From assembly GCA_020634135.1 (NCBI GenBank), contig JACKCG010000004.1:124001-188000 (forward strand): 64,000 nt of DNA, written 5' to 3'. A program made the position numbers and the translations under genes. Under the pieces are notes generated by a model. That model did no database searches. It worked only from the letters and a program-made list of their open reading frames with translations, and was not told where the DNA came from. The DNA comes from Anaerolineaceae bacterium. GTDB taxonomy: Bacteria; Chloroflexota; Anaerolineae; Aggregatilineales; Phototrophicaceae. This document shows, one piece after another, positions 52,416 to 61,030 of this stretch (its first letter is position 1; each line of letters starts with the position of its first letter).

Positions 52416-52590
52416 CCTGTCAGCGGGGAATTACCGGGAGATTTTTTATGACCATTGTGTGATATGGATCATCATAATAACAAAATTGCCTGACATGCTG
52501 CAAAAAATCTGCAAAGACCGCTTGCCCATAACCCCATTTTGTATATACCATAAAGTAGCCGCAGGTTCTTTTAGACAGGGAGATATCTTT

Positions 52591-54864
52591 GTGAGGTCTA
52601 TATATCGCTCAGTTATAGCCGGACTCCTGCTACTGATTGTCAGTGTTTCTTTTGTTGTTCAGGCGCAGACGAATGGCGTACAAGTGCAGTGTCCAGGTGG
52701 GCCGACTATCGAAAACGGTGTTGAAGTCGTCATCAATATGCGTTCCGGTTTTACATATACCGCCACCGCAATCGGCATGAATGGGTTCGATCCGGTATTG
52801 GCTGTTTATGATGCTTCCGGCACCGTGCTGTGCAATGATGATGACTCTGAAGCCGCCAGCTACAGCGCCAGCCTGCCGACGACGGGTTTTGTTCCTGCGT
52901 CTGGCACGAGTGCCCAGATGCCGTTCTTTAACGGGGGCAGCGGATTTGCCGATATTTCGCTGGTGGTAGGGGGTTACAACAACCTGCCGGGCGAATTCAT
53001 CCTGGTGCTGGAAGGTATGGCTGTCACTTCCGCCGATGGCACTGGCGAGGGTTCGGGCGATCCTTTCAGTGTCCACATGACGCCCAACATGCAGGCATCC
53101 GGCGTGCCGGTCACGGCCTATATGATCTCGGTGACGAACGCGCTCGACCCGCTGATGAAGGTGATGGATGATAATAATGAAGTGGTCACGGTGACCAACA
53201 GTGGCGACTGGGTGGCGTGTGATGATGCCGGGAATAATAGTCTGTGCTGGGGGCAAAGCCAGGATTTGAGCAATTCGTATGTCTCCCGCACGCAGGGGCG
53301 GCAGCTACCGGGCGGGCCGCTGGATGCGATGATGACGCTCCCCTGGGATTCTCTCGGTATCGCACCGGGTGACGAGGGATATGTCACCTGGCGTATGAGC
53401 AGCTCGGGCAACAGTACATTCGGTGATTACCTCGTTGTCTTCCACATGGGTACGGGCGACACGGGTAACAGTGGCACGACCTCCCCGCCTGTCAGCAGTG
53501 ATGGTTTGCTGCGTCAGTGGGCGAGTGATGCTTCCGGTTCCAGCCAGTATGGTGAATCCAGTTGGAGTTTCGTACAAGCTGCCGGGGCACCGGATACAAA
53601 TGCGTGTGGCGATTTCACGACAGCCTGGGCTTCTGCAACCAGTACCGGCAAAGATACGATCACATTGGAATATAGCCAGGCTGTTTATCCGACCCAGGTG
53701 AATATCTACGAGACCTATAATCCCGGCTCGATTGTGCGGGTCGAACTCATGAATACGGAAACCGGAGCAACGGTTAATGTGCCTGCCAGTGCCGACCCAC
53801 CCGGTAATACCGAGTGTCCGGGGGTGTTTACGGTGGATATTTCCGGCAGCGAGACGTTGGTGAATGCAGTGACGATTTATCTGGATCAGACAATTGGCGG
53901 CAATTGGAACGAAATTGACGCGGTAGAACTGGTCGGCAGGCCAGCTAGCGGGGGATCAACCGGAGGGAATACACCGCCACCAGCTACGCAACCGCCCCCT
54001 GCAATAGGTATGACTGCGCCCGGCGTGCAGGTGCAGTGTCCAGGTGGGCCGACTATCGAAAACGGTGTTGAAGTCGTCATCAATATGCGCACTGGTTTCA
54101 CCTATACAGCGACTGCGATTGGCCTGAACGGTTTCGATCCGATACTGGCTGTTTATGATAATTCCGGGACAGTGCTGTGCAATGATGATGACCCCGACGC
54201 CACCAGCTACAGCGCCAGCCTGCCGACGACGGGTTTTGTTCCTGCGTCTGGCACGAGTGCCCAGATGCCGTTCTTTAACGGGGGCAGCGGATTTGCCGAT
54301 ATTTCGCTGGTGGTAGGGGGTTACAACAACCTGCCGGGCGAATTCATCCTGGTGCTGGAAGGTATGGCTGTCACTTCCGCCGATGGCACTGGCGAGGGTT
54401 CAGGCGATCCTTTCAGTGTTCACATGACGCCCAACATGCAGGCATCCGGCGTGCCAGTCACGGCCTATATGATCTCGGTGACGAGTGCCCTCGACCCGCT
54501 CATGAAGGTGATGGATGATAACAACAATGTCGTGACCCTGGATAATGGCAACTGGTTGGCGTGTGATGATGCCGGGAATAATAGTCTGTGCTGGGGGCAA
54601 AGCCAGGATTTGAGCAATTCGTATGTCTCCCGCACGCAGGGGCGGCAGCTACCGGGCGGGCCGCTGGATGCGATGATGACGCTCCCCTGGGATTACCTGG
54701 GTATCGCACCGGGTGACGAGGGGTATGTCACCTGGCGTATGAGCAGCTCGGGCAACAATACGTTTGGTGATTACCTCGTTGTCTTCCACATGGGGACATC
54801 TGCGGGTGGGCCGCTGGGACAGACAAATGCGAATCACCGTCTGACGCCGCATCCCTTCTCGTAG
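52591..54864 (+). CDS. Secreted protein with duplicated PPC-like module and a galactose-binding-like domain
   Basis: 757 residues from GTG 52591 (GGGAGA site), which starts the signal peptide ending near VVQAQ; the frame is open further upstream. Two nearly identical modules (about residues 31-286 and 480-735) each resemble bacterial pre-peptidase C-terminal beta domains (FTYTATAIG, DDAGNNSLCWGQSQDLSNS). Between them lies a Ser/Gly/Thr linker and a discoidin/galactose-binding-like region (QWASDASGSSQYGESSW, GDFTTAWASA). The second module is followed by a short, unrelated tail, so the C-terminal galactose-binding copy may have been lost. No enzyme domain is seen; likely a surface binding protein. 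Confidence 0.75.
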   Translation: MRSIYRSVIAGLLLLIVSVSFVVQAQTNGVQVQCPGGPTIENGVEVVINMRSGFTYTATAIGMNGFDPVLAVYDASGTVLCNDDDSEAASYSASLPTTGFVPASGTSAQMPFFNGGSGFADISLVVGGYNNLPGEFILVLEGMAVTSADGTGEGSGDPFSVHMTPNMQASGVPVTAYMISVTNALDPLMKVMDDNNEVVTVTNSGDWVACDDAGNNSLCWGQSQDLSNSYVSRTQGRQLPGGPLDAMMTLPWDSLGIAPGDEGYVTWRMSSSGNSTFGDYLVVFHMGTGDTGNSGTTSPPVSSDGLLRQWASDASGSSQYGESSWSFVQAAGAPDTNACGDFTTAWASATSTGKDTITLEYSQAVYPTQVNIYETYNPGSIVRVELMNTETGATVNVPASADPPGNTECPGVFTVDISGSETLVNAVTIYLDQTIGGNWNEIDAVELVGRPASGGSTGGNTPPPATQPPPAIGMTAPGVQVQCPGGPTIENGVEVVINMRTGFTYTATAIGLNGFDPILAVYDNSGTVLCNDDDPDATSYSASLPTTGFVPASGTSAQMPFFNGGSGFADISLVVGGYNNLPGEFILVLEGMAVTSADGTGEGSGDPFSVHMTPNMQASGVPVTAYMISVTSALDPLMKVMDDNNNVVTLDNGNWLACDDAGNNSLCWGQSQDLSNSYVSRTQGRQLPGGPLDAMMTLPWDYLGIAPGDEGYVTWRMSSSGNNTFGDYLVVFHMGTSAGGPLGQTNANHRLTPHPFS
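52684..54795. repeat. Two 0.77-kb direct repeats with a 1347-base period
   Basis: Unit 1 runs from about 52684 to 53448 and unit 2 from about 54031 to 54795. The stretch 52861-53055 is identical to 54208-54402, about 195 bases; elsewhere only scattered substitutions occur. The period is 449 codons, so the reading frame is kept. Confidence 0.85.
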
Positions 54865-54930
54865 GGGAATAACGCAATAATCAGGGTATAGCGTGAGGGA
54901 GGGTTTCTGGCCCTCCCTTATGATTTACCT

Positions 54931-57930
54931 CTAGAACCCACTCAGATAGCTCAGGTCAGCGCGTCCATGCTGCATGGCGCTGATCGCCTGCAAGAGCGCC
55001 AGGCGGTTCTGGCGCACGGTGGGGTCATCGGCGTGTACCATCACGTTGTCGAAAAAGTCAGTAATGGCCGGGAGCATGGGCGCGAATGCCGTGAGGAAGG
55101 CGTCCACATTACCGGCAGTATCCAGCTTGCTCGCAGCCTGCGTATATGCCTGATAGAGTGCTTTTTCCTGCGGCGTAGTCAGTGTTTCCGGGTCAACTGT
55201 GTAGACCTCTGGCTCAGGGCGGGTGATACGTACACAGCGGGCGAATCCATCGAGCAGGCCTTCCCACTCTTTATGCCCTGTCCACCGGTTGAGTTCTGCC
55301 AGTCCTGCCAATGCCCGGTAGGGATTAGCCGCTTGCTCCGCCAATACCGCCGCGATGACATCGCGCGGCCAATCCTGCTCCTCGACCCAGGCACGCAGTC
55401 GTCCACCGATGAATTCCAGCACCTGCGTTTTGACTTCCGGCGTGACCGGAAGTGGCTGGGCCTCAGCGATGATTTGCACGGCATCGGCCAGGTTCACATC
55501 AATCCCCCGATCCACCAGGATTTGCACCACCCCCAGCGCCGCTCGACGCAAGCCATAAGGGTCAGTAGTGGAGCGTGGCGCGAGTCCGGCGGCGAATAAC
55601 CCCACGAGACTATCCAGGCGGTCAATCAGGGCTAACAGTGCCCCGGCATGATGGACTGGCAAGTCGTCGTCGGCGCTGCGAGGCAGCCAGTGTTCAAAAA
55701 TGGCCTCGGCAACTTCCGGCGGGTAACCTTCTTTAAGGGCGTAATCGCGCCCGATCACCCCTTGCAGGGAGGTCAGTTCAACTACCATCTGTGTTGCGAG
55801 GTCAGCCTTAAGTATCTGGGCGGCGCGTTGGGCAATGACGGTATCGGTTGCCGGGATGCCCAGCAGATGGGCCACGGCATCTACCAGACCGGATACGCGC
55901 TGATTTTTATCCAGCATCGAGCCGAGTTTTTCCTGGAATGTCAGTGTCCCCAGACGTGGCAGGTACTCAGCTAACGGTTGGCTGGTGTCGTCGGAATAGA
56001 AGAAGGCGGCATCCGCGAAACGCGCCCGCAGCACATGCTCGTTGCCGTCAACCACCATATCCAGGTGTTCGGCGTCCCCGTTCCGCACGGCGATGAAATA
56101 GGGTAGCAGCTTGCCCTTGGCATCTTCCACCGGGAAGTAACGCTGGTGTTTGCGCATGACAGTCACGAGAACTTCACGCGGTAGTTGCAGCGAGTCGTCG
56201 GCAAACGTCCCACGCAGTGCGGTAGGGCATTCGACTAAGTTGGTCACTTCTTCCAGAAGGCCGGGGTCATCCGGGATGTGCCCATTGACCGCCGTAGCCA
56301 GTGCCATAATCTGCTTGATAATTGCATCCCGGCGGTTTTCCGCGTTGAGAATAATCCCCTGCGATTCAAGTGTGTCAAAGTAGTGTTGTAACCCCTCCAC
56401 CGCGAGTTCCGGCGACCCATACGGACGCAGGCCGCGTGTGACCGCACCGGAAGGTAGTCCGGCATAGACAAAGGGGATGACCTGCCCGCCGAACAGTGCC
56501 GTCAGCCAGCGGATTGGGCGTGAGAAAGCGATGCCGCTGTCGTTCCAGCGCATGGCCTTGCCGAATTTGAGGGCAGCGATCACGCCCGGCAGGCTCTCGG
56601 CCAGCACATCCAGCGCTGGGCGACCCTGCTCTTTGACCAGGGCAGTCACGTAGTCGCCACCGTCAATTGTCTCGACTTGCAGATCTTCAACATTCACACC
56701 CCGGCTGCGGGCGAATCCTTCTGCCGCTTTTGTCGGTTTGCCGTCGGCATCAAAAGCGCGGTTGGCGGGTGGGCCTTTCTCGATGCGCTCACTGTCCGGC
56801 TGTCGTTCGGGGACATCCCAGGCAGCCAGCACAATGCGGCGCGGCGTGGTGAACACCATCACTCCTTGCGGAGGGGCGAGGCGCAGGCTTTCAAATAAGC
56901 TCGTCGCCAGGTCTTCAAGCTGTTCTTGGACCTGCGCGGTATCGGCGGCGGGCATCTCCTCCACGCCGATTTCGAGCAGGAAGTCCGCCGGTTTGTCCGG
57001 GTGGGTGGTCGCCGCTGGGACTTCTGTCACCAGCGCCGGGGCTGCCCAGGCGGGGTTGTTGATCGGGAAGCCCAGCGACTCGCGCTGCTCCACGAACACT
57101 TTTGCCACCTCCCGCGTCATGTTGCGCATCCGGTGGAAGTAGTGGGCGCGTTCGGTGACGCCAATGGCCCCGCGTGTATCCAGCACGTTAAACAGGTGAC
57201 TGCACTTGAGAACATAATCATAGGCGGGGATAACCGCGCCGGCTGCCAGCGCCCGCTGGTGCTCCTGTTCGTAAACATTATAAGTCTGCTTCAGCCCTTC
57301 GATGTCGGCAATCTCGAAGTAATAGCGACAGTGTTCGATCTCACTTTGCAGGAACACGTCGCCATAGGTCAGGCCGTCCAGCCAGTCAATGCCCCACACG
57401 GCGTTCTTGCCCTGAAGCGCCAGCACAATCCGTTCAATCCCATAGGTGATTTCCACCGAGACCGGGTTGAGTTCCAATCCGCCTGCCTGCTGGAAATAGG
57501 TAAACTGGGTAATCTCCTGGCCGTCCAGCCAGACTTCCCAGCCCAGACCCCATGCGCCCAGCGCCGGGCTTTCCCAGTTGTCCTCGACAAAGCGGATGTC
57601 ATGCTCACGGGGATTGATGCCCAGGGCTTCCAGCGACTGCAAATAGAGTTCCTGCGGGTTGCCGGGATCGGGCTTCAGGATGACCTGATACTGGAAGAAC
57701 ATCTGCATCCGGTTGGGGTTCTCGCCGTAGCGCCCGTCGTCGGGGCGGATGCTTGGCTCAACATACGCCACACGCCAGGGTTCCGGCCCCAGCACACGCA
57801 GCAGCGTCGCCGGGTTGTTCGTCCCCGCGCCCACCTGGACGTTATAGGGATTCCAGAGGACACAGCCTTGCGCCGCCCAGAATTCATGTAATTTGAGGAT
57901 GACCTGCTGGAAATTGAGTGGTTTCGCCAT
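54931..57930 (-). CDS. glyQS: Glycyl-tRNA synthetase, fused alpha and beta subunits
   Basis: 999 residues. Residues 1-300 are the catalytic alpha subunit (FQQVILKLHEFWAAQGCVLW, GPEPWRVAYVEPSIRPDDGRYGENPNR split over motifs, YGIERIVLALQ). Residues about 318-999 are the beta subunit (DFLLEIGVEEMPA, FTTPRRIVLAAW, KHQRYFPVED, the HD-like centre, and a DALR-like anticodon domain near 890-999). In most bacteria these are two genes, glyQ and glyS. The fusion is known in chlamydiae, chloroplast enzymes and some Chloroflexota. It charges tRNA(Gly). Monocistronic. Confidence 0.94.
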   Translation of the reverse strand: MAKPLNFQQVILKLHEFWAAQGCVLWNPYNVQVGAGTNNPATLLRVLGPEPWRVAYVEPSIRPDDGRYGENPNRMQMFFQYQVILKPDPGNPQELYLQSLEALGINPREHDIRFVEDNWESPALGAWGLGWEVWLDGQEITQFTYFQQAGGLELNPVSVEITYGIERIVLALQGKNAVWGIDWLDGLTYGDVFLQSEIEHCRYYFEIADIEGLKQTYNVYEQEHQRALAAGAVIPAYDYVLKCSHLFNVLDTRGAIGVTERAHYFHRMRNMTREVAKVFVEQRESLGFPINNPAWAAPALVTEVPAATTHPDKPADFLLEIGVEEMPAADTAQVQEQLEDLATSLFESLRLAPPQGVMVFTTPRRIVLAAWDVPERQPDSERIEKGPPANRAFDADGKPTKAAEGFARSRGVNVEDLQVETIDGGDYVTALVKEQGRPALDVLAESLPGVIAALKFGKAMRWNDSGIAFSRPIRWLTALFGGQVIPFVYAGLPSGAVTRGLRPYGSPELAVEGLQHYFDTLESQGIILNAENRRDAIIKQIMALATAVNGHIPDDPGLLEEVTNLVECPTALRGTFADDSLQLPREVLVTVMRKHQRYFPVEDAKGKLLPYFIAVRNGDAEHLDMVVDGNEHVLRARFADAAFFYSDDTSQPLAEYLPRLGTLTFQEKLGSMLDKNQRVSGLVDAVAHLLGIPATDTVIAQRAAQILKADLATQMVVELTSLQGVIGRDYALKEGYPPEVAEAIFEHWLPRSADDDLPVHHAGALLALIDRLDSLVGLFAAGLAPRSTTDPYGLRRAALGVVQILVDRGIDVNLADAVQIIAEAQPLPVTPEVKTQVLEFIGGRLRAWVEEQDWPRDVIAAVLAEQAANPYRALAGLAELNRWTGHKEWEGLLDGFARCVRITRPEPEVYTVDPETLTTPQEKALYQAYTQAASKLDTAGNVDAFLTAFAPMLPAITDFFDNVMVHADDPTVRQNRLALLQAISAMQHGRADLSYLSGF

Positions 57931-57997
57931 GTTTCTGCCTTCGTCTATGGGGCCAACACGGCGTTCATTATAGAATCATGGGCGCGGATTTTCGAGG

Positions 57998-58014
57998 GGG
58001 TGTTACGCCGCGTG
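57998..58014. repeat. Left copy of a 17-base direct repeat
   Basis: GGGTGTTACGCCGCGTG occurs here and again at 59011-59027. The two copies enclose about 1 kb of atypical, partly A+T-rich DNA with a broken protease gene. Confidence 0.6.
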
Positions 58015-58287
58015 TGGGATACGCTTTTGGCCTTTTTTACCCCCTCTCAATCTCCCCCGCCAGCGGGGGCGACTTTTTGGTTCTGTTTGACCAGCTCCCT
58101 CCCCGTTTGCGGGGAGGGTTGGGGAGGGGTCAGAAAGGATCATTTTGGTACAGGAAATTTGGTGCGATTGCCTGGCGGACGAGAATACAGGTGCTGACCA
58201 CTGCCGAGCTTTATCCCGCAACGGTGATATAGTGTGCTACGCTGTTCGTAGGTGAATGAAAATGCTGAGGTGCGGCGTGTCTCTTGT
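58015..58287. other. Non-coding stretch with dispersed palindromes
   Basis: No gene is supported. Two G/C-rich hairpins are present: CCCCCGC/GCGGGGG near 58053-58069, and CCCTCCCCG-TTTG-CGGGGAGGG at 58097-58118, the latter followed by GTTGGGGAGGGG. This kind of palindrome is common as an intergenic repeat in many bacterial genomes. Confidence 0.5.
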
Positions 58288-58824
58288 TTATATTTTGGCA
58301 AAACGGGCCATTTCTGCCTTCAACTTAAGGAGGACATGTAAAATGGATATACCCGACCTATCTTTTCGGTTGAACGTGAATTGTTCTTGTATACCATCAT
58401 AGATATTTCCGATAGTAATGGTTTCACGAGGATGTCGGACGGAGTTTTGGAATTCTTCTGGAGAAACTGGTTATGGCATTTGAAACAAGAATATTATCGT
58501 TTGAATTGAATTAGGCCTATATAAAGCCAAATCGTCCTCTTCCCAATCATGTGTCCAATCATCATAGGAAAGTTTTTTCTGTCCGCCATCTATCGTATTT
58601 AGTCTGACAACGCGTGAATTTCCACAACCTTTTTTAGGCATAATCACATGATGATTGGTTACCGCATATACATGTGCTCTTGGGGCCGCGCCTTCCGCAT
58701 TCTGTTCAAAGGGTATCGCAAATAAAAAACCAGACCCCCCGTACGAAGCGCCACGGTCCGCAGCTCTTTTGGTAGGATAGAGGTAAATAGTACAGTTAAG
58801 ATGCTTTTCAGGTATTCTTGGCAT
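58288..58824 (-). pseudogene. Truncated trypsin-like serine protease gene in A+T-rich DNA
   Basis: The frame from ATG 58824 reads GGSGFLFAIP, YAVTNHHVIM with the catalytic His and EEDDLALY with the catalytic Asp of trypsin-like (S1/HtrA-type) peptidases. It ends at a TAA (58471-58473) after 117 residues, before any GDSGG-type serine. The same frame stays open for 60 more codons to 58288, as if one nonsense mutation had struck, but no serine motif is present even there. Base composition is clearly more A+T-rich than in flanking genes, suggesting transfer. Not expected to be an active protease. Confidence 0.6.
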
Positions 58825-59010
58825 ATCGTTTTTCCTACAATGTCTAGAATATTACATATTTTACCAAGAATCTTCATCTCGTAGGGGATGGCTGGGGATG
58901 CCTGTATAGGGAAGTTTTCCGCGCAAGATGTGATTAAGAGACTGGAGGCGATGCCATGTATCAAATAGGTGGTCCGTAAACCGCCCATCCGTTGACCATT
59001 GATTTCGGGT

Positions 59011-59027
59011 GGGTGTTACGCCGCGTG
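59011..59027. repeat. Right copy of a 17-base direct repeat
   Basis: Identical to 57998-58014. The bases just outside (a GATTT.CG stretch before, GnGG after) are also similar, so the repeat may extend imperfectly to about 30 bases. Confidence 0.6.
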
Positions 59028-59119
59028 CGGAGCAGTCAGGCCGCCGACCCTCCCCGATCACGCGGCGGGGCGCTATACTCATCTACCAGATGCCATAATT
59101 AGAAGAATTCGAGGAAATC

Positions 59120-60004
59120 ATGATACGCCGTTCGATGACTCTTCTCCTGCTGATTGCCCTGTTCGTTGCCAGTGCCGCCACCCTGGCGCAGACCAGCACG
59201 CCGGAAGCGACTGTCCCTTCTCCCGAAACAACCGGCACACCGGAACCGCCACCGATTCTCGTACCGGAGGTGCTGGAAGTCTACCCGCACGCTACCGACG
59301 CTTATACTCAGGGGTTGGTATTCCAGGACGGCCAGTTGTACGAGAGTACCGGGCAGCGCGGCCAGTCATCGGTACGGCTGGTAGACCTGGAAAGCGGCGA
59401 AGTGCTGAAAAAAACAGATGTGGACGCGGCCTACTTCGCGGAAGGACTGGCGCTGGTGGATGATCGTTTGATCCAGATCACCTGGCAGTCGGAAACCGCC
59501 TTTGTGTACGACTATGAGACGTTCGAGCAAATTGGCACATTTGACTATACGGGCGAGGGTGAAGGGTGGGGACTGTGCTACGACGGTGAGGCCCTGTACA
59601 TGAGCAATGGCAGCGATACGATTACGCTGCGCGACCCGGAAACGTTTGCGATTCTGGATACGGTGCAGGTCACGCTGCTTGACCAGCCGATCAGTATGTT
59701 CTCGCTGCGCGGGCGGCGGATTGACCTGCTGAACGAGATGGAATGCGTGGGCGACGAGATTTACGTCAATGCGTGGCAGACCGACCTGATAATCCGCTTC
59801 GATAAGACCAGCGGCGCGGTAACGGGTCTGATTGACGCGAGCCAACTACTTACACCGGACGAGCGTGAAGCTGTTTTTACTGCCAGCACTGATAATGTGC
59901 TGAACGGCATCGCCTATGACGCGGAGAATGACGAGTTCCTGCTCACCGGCAAACGCTGGCCGAAGCTATTCCGTGTGGTGTTTATTCCCTATGAGGGGGA
60001 ATGA
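59120..60004 (+). CDS. Glutaminyl-peptide cyclotransferase (glutamine cyclotransferase)
   Basis: 294 residues. Signal peptide at 1-24 and a short Thr/Pro linker, then a five-bladed propeller typical of the plant/bacterial-type glutamine cyclotransferase: HATDAYTQGLVFQDGQLYES, GQRGQSSVRLVDLESG, YFAEGLAL, EGWGLCYDG, and the LNEMECVGDEIYVNAW and LNGIAYD blocks. It converts N-terminal glutamine of peptides to pyroglutamate outside the cytoplasm. AGGAAA precedes ATG 59120. It lies just outside the repeat-bounded island. Confidence 0.9.
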   Translation: MIRRSMTLLLLIALFVASAATLAQTSTPEATVPSPETTGTPEPPPILVPEVLEVYPHATDAYTQGLVFQDGQLYESTGQRGQSSVRLVDLESGEVLKKTDVDAAYFAEGLALVDDRLIQITWQSETAFVYDYETFEQIGTFDYTGEGEGWGLCYDGEALYMSNGSDTITLRDPETFAILDTVQVTLLDQPISMFSLRGRRIDLLNEMECVGDEIYVNAWQTDLIIRFDKTSGAVTGLIDASQLLTPDEREAVFTASTDNVLNGIAYDAENDEFLLTGKRWPKLFRVVFIPYEGE

Positions 60005-60145
60005 GGCTGTCAGCAGTCTCAAGTAAAGAGTTTAAAGCGGGGCGGTTTTATGGCCGCCTCTTTTCTTTCCCACAACTTTTTGACCAACCCCTATCCATTC
60101 GATACAATCTTGCGCGTATGAATCCGGTTTGCTTGTGAGGTCGTC

Positions 60146-60280
60146 GTGAGTTCATCTCGCTTACTCTCCGGTTGGCTGTGGCGCGGTGTCTGGATACTGG
60201 TCGCCGCCCTTTTGCTGGCCGTTCTGCTCTATGTGCTGGTACAGGTCGTGACGCTCCTGGGCAGTGGGGTGCAGGTCTGA
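60146..60280 (+). CDS. Small single-helix membrane protein of the cytochrome/NorB-like cluster
   Basis: A 44-residue frame from GTG 60146 (GAGG seven bases upstream): a short polar start (SSSRLLSGWLWRG), one membrane helix (VWILVAALLLAVLLYVLVQV) and a short end. Its stop overlaps the ATG of the cytochrome c gene, which argues for a real, translationally coupled gene. Small single-helix subunits of this kind accompany haem-copper oxidases (CcoQ-like), but homology cannot be shown at this length. Confidence 0.55.
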   Translation: MSSSRLLSGWLWRGVWILVAALLLAVLLYVLVQVVTLLGSGVQV

Positions 60281-61026
60281 TGCGCGGGGCGAGGCTGTTC
60301 TTTTTCGCCTGCCTGCTGGTCAGCTTCGCGCTGGGACTACCCGGGGCAGCGGGGACACTGGCAACCCGCCCGATGTCCCTGAGCGCCGGGAATGGGTTGG
60401 CAGTGTGGTATGCCAATGGATGTGAGGGCTGCCACACACTCTATGGGCAGGGGGCAGCGTTCGCGCCCGACCTGACGCATATTTTCAACGTGCGCGGCCC
60501 GGACTATTTACGTGAGTTCCTGGCGAACCCCAGTGCCTTCTACCCCAGTCAGCGGCACATGCCCGTGTTCGGCCTGACCGCCAGTGAAACTGACAATCTG
60601 CTGGCATTCCTGCAATGGATGGGCGAACAGAATGCTGCCGAGAAGTGGCCGCCGCGTCTGCTGAATGTACTGGGTGGCGGCGGGCTGGATACCGTCAGTG
60701 TGGAAGACGCCACACGTGGCACGCTTCCCGAAGACCCGGTAGGGCGGGGGGAATACTGGTTCAAGCGCCCGCCCGCGATTTGCGCCACCTGTCATGCACT
60801 GACACCGGACGTCGTGATTATCGGGCCGTCATTGGTCGGTGTCGCGAGTCGCGCTGCCAGCCGTGTATCCGGGCAAACCGCCGAACAGTATCTGCGCGAG
60901 TCGATCCTTAATCCCAGTGCATATATTGTAGAGGGCTTCGAAGACGTGATGATGAAGAACTTCGGTCAGCAGCTTACTGCCGAGCAGATTAACGACATAA
61001 TCGCATTTTTATTGACGCTGGAATAG
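60280..61026 (+). CDS. Dihaem cytochrome c (NorC-like membrane-anchored)
   Basis: 248 residues from ATG 60280, which overlaps the preceding stop; the longer open frame from 60172 is not needed. An N-terminal helix (5-25) acts as signal or anchor. Two haem c sites are present: CEGCH at 48-52 and CATCH at 168-172, with distal methionine candidates in RHMPVFGL and in FEDVMMKNFGQQL. The first domain resembles NorC (NGCEGCHTLYGQGAAFAPDL, PSQRHMPVFGLT). It should carry electrons in the periplasm, next to the NorB-like protein. Confidence 0.88.
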   Translation: MRGARLFFFACLLVSFALGLPGAAGTLATRPMSLSAGNGLAVWYANGCEGCHTLYGQGAAFAPDLTHIFNVRGPDYLREFLANPSAFYPSQRHMPVFGLTASETDNLLAFLQWMGEQNAAEKWPPRLLNVLGGGGLDTVSVEDATRGTLPEDPVGRGEYWFKRPPAICATCHALTPDVVIIGPSLVGVASRAASRVSGQTAEQYLRESILNPSAYIVEGFEDVMMKNFGQQLTAEQINDIIAFLLTLE

Positions 61027-61030
61027 CCTC

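Noticed and set aside
58091..58130. Possible CRISPR-like repeat
   Set aside because: A single G/C-rich palindrome with no spacer-repeat periodicity.
58659..58988. Minus-strand open frame of 109 codons near the protease remnant
   Set aside because: It overlaps the protease frame, which has real catalytic motifs, in another frame.
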